From Owenia fusiformis (taxonomy: Eukaryota > Annelida > Polychaeta > Sabellida > Oweniidae), in assembly GCA_903813345.2 (NCBI GenBank), contig CAIIXF020000009.1, positions 36,697,759-36,761,758 of the forward strand: 64,000 nt of DNA. Reading direction: 5' to 3'. The notes beneath the pieces are model-generated. The model saw only the letters and a program-made list of their open reading frames with translations, ran no database searches and was not told where the DNA came from. Numbering within the stretch: the stretch's first letter is position 1; each line of letters opens with the position of its first letter. Shown here piece after piece: positions 58,060-64,000 of the stretch. The position numbers were made by a program, and so were the translations under genes.

Positions 58060-61000
58060 GTAATAATTGATGTTTAGCATTGCAATTCTCTTTTACATTT
58101 TATATGAAATTCATTGTAGATCAATACTCCTATTCGCGATAAGAGTTCAGGTGGTAATTTACACAAATATCTCCCATGATGCATCGCTTTGGAACATCCT
58201 TGCTTTGGAAGGGACAAATTTTCATTGGCCCGCGGAACGAGTCGATTACTCTGAATGTTTTTCAGCTTCTGATCTTCAATCAGCCCTCAAGCAGTTATAT
58301 GATCCAATCTATACCATACATGAGAGCTCTTCAAACGGGAGGTAACTGAACTAAACTAACTGTTATCGCGTATTGGAGTATTGAATGCTTATATTCTATT
58401 AGACCTTAAAATTATTATTCCATCGAACGAAGTTCGGAGGGATATAGGGAACGCCTCCGTCTGTCCGTCCGTCCGGGCAATAACTCAAATACCGTTGGCC
58501 CGATTTTGTACATATTTTGTACACATATACCCAATGGGGGTAGAAGTTCTGCTCGAAAACGGATTTTCAAAATGGCTGCTCATTTAAAAATGGCGGCCAT
58601 TTTAGTACCGATTTTACAGTTATTTAGGTACTGCATATAAAACTGTAATAGCAATATGTTTTAAATGTAAAAAAGTTATATAGGACATTGATTAAGCTAG
58701 AAATGTAAATACAGAAGAAATACATGGCAGCCATCTTGAAAAATGGCTACCTTTGCACGTCTTTTTACGATTTTTGCCGTTAAACTTGAAAAATAGTGGA
58801 GCGATTTTGTTCATATTTGGTATGTGAATACTTTAAGCATGACACAATGTCTAATGACTTTTTTGTAGTAGGCGGCCATTTTGAAAAATGGCCGCCATTT
58901 TTACGTGTGTTATTTAACTTTTTTTACTGTAAGTCAAAAAGTAGTTGAGCGATTTTGTTCATATTTGGTATGTGAATACTTTAAGCATGGCCGAATGTCT
59001 AATGACATTTTGGGTAGTAGGCAGGCGGCCATTTTGAAAAATGGCCGCCATTTTTATGTGTGTTATTTTACATTTTTTACTATAACTCAAAAAGTAGTAG
59101 AGCGATTTTGTTCATATGTGAATAATATAAGCATGGCACACTGTCTAATGACACTTTGGGTAGTAGGCAGCCATTTTGAAAAATGGCCACCATTTTTTAT
59201 GTTTTTTACTATAACTTGAAAAGTAGTGGAGCAATTTTGTTCAGATTTGATATGTGAATACTTATGAACCTTGCACACTGTCTCATGACATTGCGTAGAA
59301 GGTGGCAATTTTAAAAAATGGCCGTCATTTTTACATCTTTTGCTATAACTCCAAAAGTATTGGAGTGATTTTGTTCATATTTGATATGTGAATACTTTTA
59401 GCATGGCACGGTAGTGGGCCATTTTGAAAAATGGCCACCATTTTTATGTGTGTTATTTTACATTTTTTATTATAATTCAAAAAGTAATAGAGCGATTTTG
59501 TTCATATTTGATATGTGAATACTCGTAAGGATTGCATACTGTCTATGACATTTTGGGTAGTAGGCGGCCATTTTAAATTTTATATGTGGCTACTTAAAAG
59601 CATGTTACTTCTTCTGATGACAGCTTGGCTAGTGAGCAACCATTTTGAAAATGATGGCCTTTCTTATGTGTGTTATTTTACGATATTTGCTATATATTTT
59701 GTTTGTAAAATGCCAGCCATTTCTGTTCGATGGGATTCGCTACGCTTTGGCGTTGCCGTTGTTCTGGTTTAATTCAACAACATGTCAACTGTAATACATG
59801 TATTTATGTTTTCCCATTCGATAATATGGGTGCAATGGCGCATGAACTGGTAAAAGTACACATTGTGTATTTTAGACTAATAATGACCTGTGAACAAGAC
59901 AAATACGAGGGATGATCAATAAGTAATGGATGTTTTCTTCACAGATATTTTTATAATTTTATAAAAGTCCTGGTCCAATAATTTTCTCCTACCTGATTGG
60001 CTGATTAGCTTGACAACCCATGTTGCCATATCGTTGCGCCGAGAGAAGTTCAACTTGTAGATAAACACAGTTAATGACAATATAGTAAACAAAAATATTT
60101 ACACAAACATAAGAGTACATTACAATATTGTATATTAGTATTACAACTGATCATTTCCAAATAATATGAGTGTACTTTTCATTATTTCGTTATCTTGAAA
60201 TTATTTATACGTTTAGGAAATTACACTATATTGTAATCACGGGGCGATAGCTCAGTCGATAGGGTGTCCCACTTCAAACCTTAATGGTTTTCTGATTGCT
60301 AGTTTCAAATCCCGTATATCACCGCAGCTAACGAAAATTGACCGGTACGGGTCAAAAGCTGGACCGGTACGGGTTAACGGTTTTATTTGAATTTAAAATA
60401 GCCATAACTTGCTCAATATTGACTTCCTCGTGTCTAATTTGAAATATATGATGCCTCCCGATGCTTTTAAGTACCCCAATTTTTTACAGATTTTTAAACG
60501 GACCAAAACTCTCTAAATGCGCATTTATGCTCTTTTCTCTCGAGAACGACTGTCTCATTTTCACGATAACTTTTATTTAGTAGTTCTAACATATAAGATA
60601 TATTTTTCCCCATCAAGGTATGATGTAAATGACATGCTATTTACATCTTGTGAGTTTCAATGGCGCGCGTTTGATTTTATAAAAAATGCCAAACTTTGTG
60701 ACAAAGAATTTCATCAGCTATTGCCCCGAACCGGTCCGTCTTCTCGCTACAAGCAGATTGACCCGTACCGGTCAATTTTCGTTAGCTGCGTATACCAAGG
60801 GTGTATATACCTTTTTTGAAACAAAAATTACATGTTTCTAGCTACTGAGCTATGTTAGTTAAATATTTATTACCTTTCAAAAGTTTTAAAATATAGATAA
60901 AACGATTGTATATTGCTTTAGACTAATTGGGTTTTATCTGACAGTTGGTTGTTCTGTTGGTTTTTCCATTCATTTTCTCAGCATATTGGGAATACTGTGC

Positions 61001-63588
61001 TCAAAAGTTGGTCTCAATATATAATAAGATATGTAAGATACTGAGCCATTAGAATGGAACATCACTGGTTGTCTTGGAGAAAAATCACAAGACATTCTCC
61101 CTTTAATCAATAAATATCATAAACCCATAAGATAACATAATTACTTACAAGTATTATTGTATAGTACATTTTTATTTTCGTCTAATGCAGTTGTCAGAAT
61201 TCCTTGGCGAGTAATACATCTTTTATCAACCAAAAAATGAGTGAGCTGTGAAATACACTGTGGTACTTTTGATCACATGCTGATGGTACTGATTAAGCCA
61301 ATCAAATCACATGATTTCTAGCAATGATATAGTAATTGTTTTTATTTACAAATGATTCATTGAATTTAAAACTTCAGACTACATTGAACACATAACACTT
61401 GTTGTTGATAGCATATAATCATATAAAATGTTTTGAGGTAAGTGTAACTTCAGTATGTCTCCCACTTAAAGATGGTTTCAGATCTAGTAAAAAGTAGTAG
61501 TAGTGATAATGACAATGATTATTTAATTTCGGAAATTGAGGAAATTCTAAAGATTATTACAATAATGCATCACTTGTAGTTACTATTTTTATTATTTGGA
61601 AGAATTTAAACATTTTTCCTCCATCTTTACACTCTGGATCCTTACCAACCTCCGATCAAAATCCAGAATATATTCTTTCTTTTTACCCCCAGTGATAAGC
61701 AGTTAGCATTTCCCCGATTAAGAACTCGCAATCTGATTGGCTGTCGCAACACTGCGACAGGAATCGTGTATAAGTATTGCGCATAATAAGATCACGTGAT
61801 TCATTTTAATCGGGCGCTTCCAAATTGGTTATAGCAGGGGGGAAAAAGGAGGTACGGATTCTGGACACCTGCTTAGGAAGATGGATCCTTAATTACTTCC
61901 CCATATTCATAATATCCATGATCTATTGGGAGATGTTATATTTGAGATTGAAAGGAATATATTGGTAGGTCAACTACATGTTGCTTGCAATTTTTGTTCT
62001 TATATTGGTACAAGTACAACCATCTCGTTTTGCATGCTTTACACACAGTCGTATGGTATTTCAATGAATAATCAATTTCTTATATCTGGTATATGATATC
62101 TTGCATCTCACATTAATTCCTTCGTTGATATCAACAACATACAGCACAAATGCTTATTGAAGATCATTAATTTACATTGATTCCTTTTGCCTTGAGTATC
62201 TTGGTAAATGAATATCTTAAATGTCAATTTATTTATACTTAGTGAACTAATAAGTAGCATATATATTCATTTAGGGGTCCATTTTGGAGTGTTCAACTTT
62301 AGCTATCTCTTTTAACTTGGTCTTCAATCAATAGACAAGATGTGAATAAATATAATCTCGATTTACATCAAAAATTCATAAAAATTCAGTCAATTCAGCA
62401 ATGTTACATTTGAAATCAACATTTAAAATTACATCAAGAAATGTAGTTTTAAAAATTGTTAATCAACTTTGAAATTTGAATTTTCTTTGAAAATGTGACT
62501 TCTACTTCTTCTTGTAGGTCGGGGAGATTCCCCATAGGCCCGATTACAAAATCACAAAAAGTGAAATATATTTCCTTTATTGGACAGATAACATTTTCTT
62601 TTACTGGACATATTTTCATTTGTATAATTATCAGATATACTGGTATTATAGGGGTCATATTAAAATTGATACACTAGAACTGATAGATATTCAGGGAACT
62701 TTCTACCATACCCTGCCATGTTATCTGATCAGAATTAACCACCTGGTGGTGAAACAGGTAGCTACCTGCTGGCACCTGGGCTAGTACCATTGCCCTGTGG
62801 CAAAATTTATATCTTAATAAGATACCATGAATAGTACTATACCTGCATGATAAAGAAATAATCAATAATTTACCAATTTTAGAAATAATATGAATCAATA
62901 ATGGTATGTACAATAGCACTATGTCTGTATGTGGATAGAATTGCACATAATGTATTGGTTTTCATGAGCTCTTATGATGAGCTGTTGCAGTCACTCACTT
63001 GTCCATATGTCTGTCCTGTCATCTGTCTGTCAACTTTATCGGCTAGTTTAGAAATTATTTTTGTTAATATACCAATAATCTCATTTGAAAAGTCAACATA
63101 GTGAAATCTTGGACCAAGGGCCGAGAAGGTGAGATCTCATATATTTGGTTGATTACATTCATATGAAAGCAATCCCGTTAAGTGGGCCCAAGACTCAATA
63201 CATTGTTTGTGAAAAATCCATCACCACCATGATAACTGTTTAACTAATGACCTTGCATGTATTATTGATATTTCACACACTGTTGATTATGTGAATACTC
63301 TATTCGGATTGGCTGGAATCGAAACACCTTGCCTAGCTATGATTGAATGTAATTTAATGTAACGCTTTTTCTTTATGATTAGGTACAACTCCCAGAGTCC
63401 CAAATTCGCCAACTATGTCAGATTTCACGCAATATATTCTTGGAACAGCCCATGTTGGTAGAGTTAGAAGCCCCAGTGAATATATGTGGGGACATACATG
63501 GACAGTATGATGATTTACTGAGGCATTTCGCCAAATGTGGTTATCCACCTGAATCAAATTATTTATTCTTAGGAGATTATGTTGACAG
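57976..63588 (+). CDS. PP1-like serine/threonine-protein phosphatase, first two coding exons, 3' part outside window
   Basis: Exon 1 (57976-58059) starts at ATG and encodes 28 residues including [11 protein letters not shown], like 'LNLDSIIGRLL' of PP1. Exon 2 (63383-63588) encodes [37 protein letters not shown] and [21 protein letters not shown] and GDYVDR are PPP-family metal-binding motifs (the DxH site and the second-metal Asp). The catalytic subunit removes phosphate from Ser/Thr in many pathways, guided by regulatory subunits. It is clearly PP1-type but divergent around [12 protein letters not shown], so a lineage-specific paralogue is likely. An in-frame ATG nine bases later is an alternative start. 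The GDYVDR codon is split at the donor (gtaagg), and the GNHE exon lies beyond the window. Confidence 0.9.
58417..59760. repeat. CCATCGAACGAAG element with array of GGCCGCCATTTT palindromes
   Basis: It starts ttccatcgaacgaagttc and ends ctgttcgatgggattcgc...ctttggcgtt. Between lie about seven tandem units of 120-155 bp, each with ccattttgaaaaatggccgc, then 'tgtgttatttta', 'gagcgattttgttcatat' and 'tatgtgaatact'. It lies in the first intron of the PP1-like gene. The AAAATGGC core resembles a YY1-type site. Confidence 0.75.
59910..59960. repeat. Possible mariner-type end
   Basis: acgagggatgatcaataagt resembles mariner-type terminal repeats. No matching partner end was found. Confidence 0.25.
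60241..60325 (+). pseudogene. tRNA-like sequence (pseudogene or SINE head)
   Basis: ggggcgatagctcagtcgat has a good A box (tagctcagtcg), and agtttcaaatccc is a near B box 60-65 bp later. The acceptor stem (ggggcga / tcaccgc) pairs at only five of seven positions. It is unlikely to be a working tRNA. A MITE begins at its 3' end. Confidence 0.5.
60324..60789. mobile_element. MITE with perfect 32-bp TIRs
   Basis: GCAGCTAACGAAAATTGACC at 60324 and its inverse ending at 60789 continue into ggtacgggtcaa on both sides. A second ccggtacgggt lies just inside the left end. The interior is non-coding. It adjoins the tRNA-like sequence. Confidence 0.75.
60790..63382. other. Rest of PP1-like intron 1
   Basis: AT-rich sequence. 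A weak hairpin pairs ttttacccccagtgataa (61680) with ttatagcaggggggaaaa (61829). I see no coding exon. Confidence 0.4.
63383..63588 (+). CDS. PP1-like phosphatase, exon 2
   Basis: It starts after gattag and ends cag|gtaagg, phase 2. It holds GDIHGQ and GDYVDR. The phases join exon 1 to give NSPGKQVQLPES, which matches PP1 'RPGKNVQLTEN'. Confidence 0.93.
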
Positions 63589-63894
63589 GTAAGGCTCTAT
63601 TGATTATTAATTGAAGACTAGTCTTGCCTTTTATTATTAATTAGTAATATCCCAACATTTCAACAGTTGGGAATTAGCACCATTATCACCATATTTAATA
63701 GTTTTAGTTTATTTATTTATTTATAGTGGTCAGTCTTACAATTCAATAAAATATATAACAATTAATTACAATTTTACCCAGCCCACCTTTACTGATCTAC
63801 CTATTAATAAATAATTGTTTTATGACCAGTTTTAACTACTTTTTGTCAGTTACATTTTCATAGATGCACTTAATCTCATAGCCAACCCACAAGC

Positions 63895-64000
63895 CCTTTA
63901 TTCCAACCACAACCCCTTGTGTCTCACCTACAACCCTTTGTGTCTCACCTACAACGTCTTGTGTCTCACACAACAACCCCTTGTGTCTCACCTACAACCC
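63895..64000. repeat. Minisatellite at the right edge
   Basis: Units of about 25-26 bp, accccttgtgtctcacctac, repeat at least four times and run off the window. It lies in the second intron of the PP1-like gene. Confidence 0.85.

Noticed and set aside
60241-60325. Functional tRNA gene
   Set aside because: The A and B boxes are present but the acceptor stem mispairs and the 3' end is occupied by a MITE.

Overview
The window is AT-rich animal nuclear DNA. It has many short exons with GT-AG introns, no operon-like packing, and a heavy load of DNA transposons, LINEs and miniature elements. The repertoire (Tx1/L1-like LINE, Harbinger, mariner-like and hAT-like elements, a large LTR element, many fold-back elements) fits an invertebrate, probably marine. 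The species cannot be named from sequence alone.

Two host genes lie on the + strand. (1) A long gene enters from the left edge and ends at 55646. I can follow 22 coding exons (437..55646, about 858 residues) with consistent splice phases. The first two exons encode the C-terminal half of a von Willebrand factor A (VWA) domain. They run in frame into a complete peptidase M13 (neprilysin/endothelin-converting-enzyme) ectodomain with [14 protein letters not shown] and a C-terminal CKLW. (2) A PP1-like serine/threonine phosphatase starts at 57976. Only its first two coding exons are in the window; the rest lies beyond the right edge.

The introns carry most of the transposable DNA. 0.85-1.74 kb: fold-back element. 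2.5-7.04 kb: long inverted-repeat element with a nested element. 7.3-7.7 kb: hAT-like element with an 8-bp duplication. 7.97-18.11 kb: LTR element with near-identical LTRs and no recognisable gag-pol. 20.67 and 33.62 kb: two 140-bp Harbinger-type MITEs. 20.85-23.59 kb: long-TIR element with a nested hairpin element. 25.17-26.41 kb: fold-back element hosting a second MITE family, with another copy at 26.67 kb. 27.1-32.77 kb: 5.7-kb long inverted-repeat element with decayed transposase pieces. 36 kb: LINE tail. 38 kb: possible DIRS-like relic. 41.0 and 41.6 kb: two further elements. 42.28-46.57 kb: third long inverted-repeat element. 48.55-54.10 kb: Tx1/L1-like LINE with target duplication, itself split by a 1.5-kb Harbinger-like element. 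The first phosphatase intron holds an array of palindromic GGCCGCCATTTT motifs and a tRNA-like sequence cut by a MITE.

The two genes show no functional link. The most interesting host observation is the VWA-M13 fusion. The most interesting structural observation is that three unrelated long inverted-repeat elements with the same architecture all sit inside introns of one gene.
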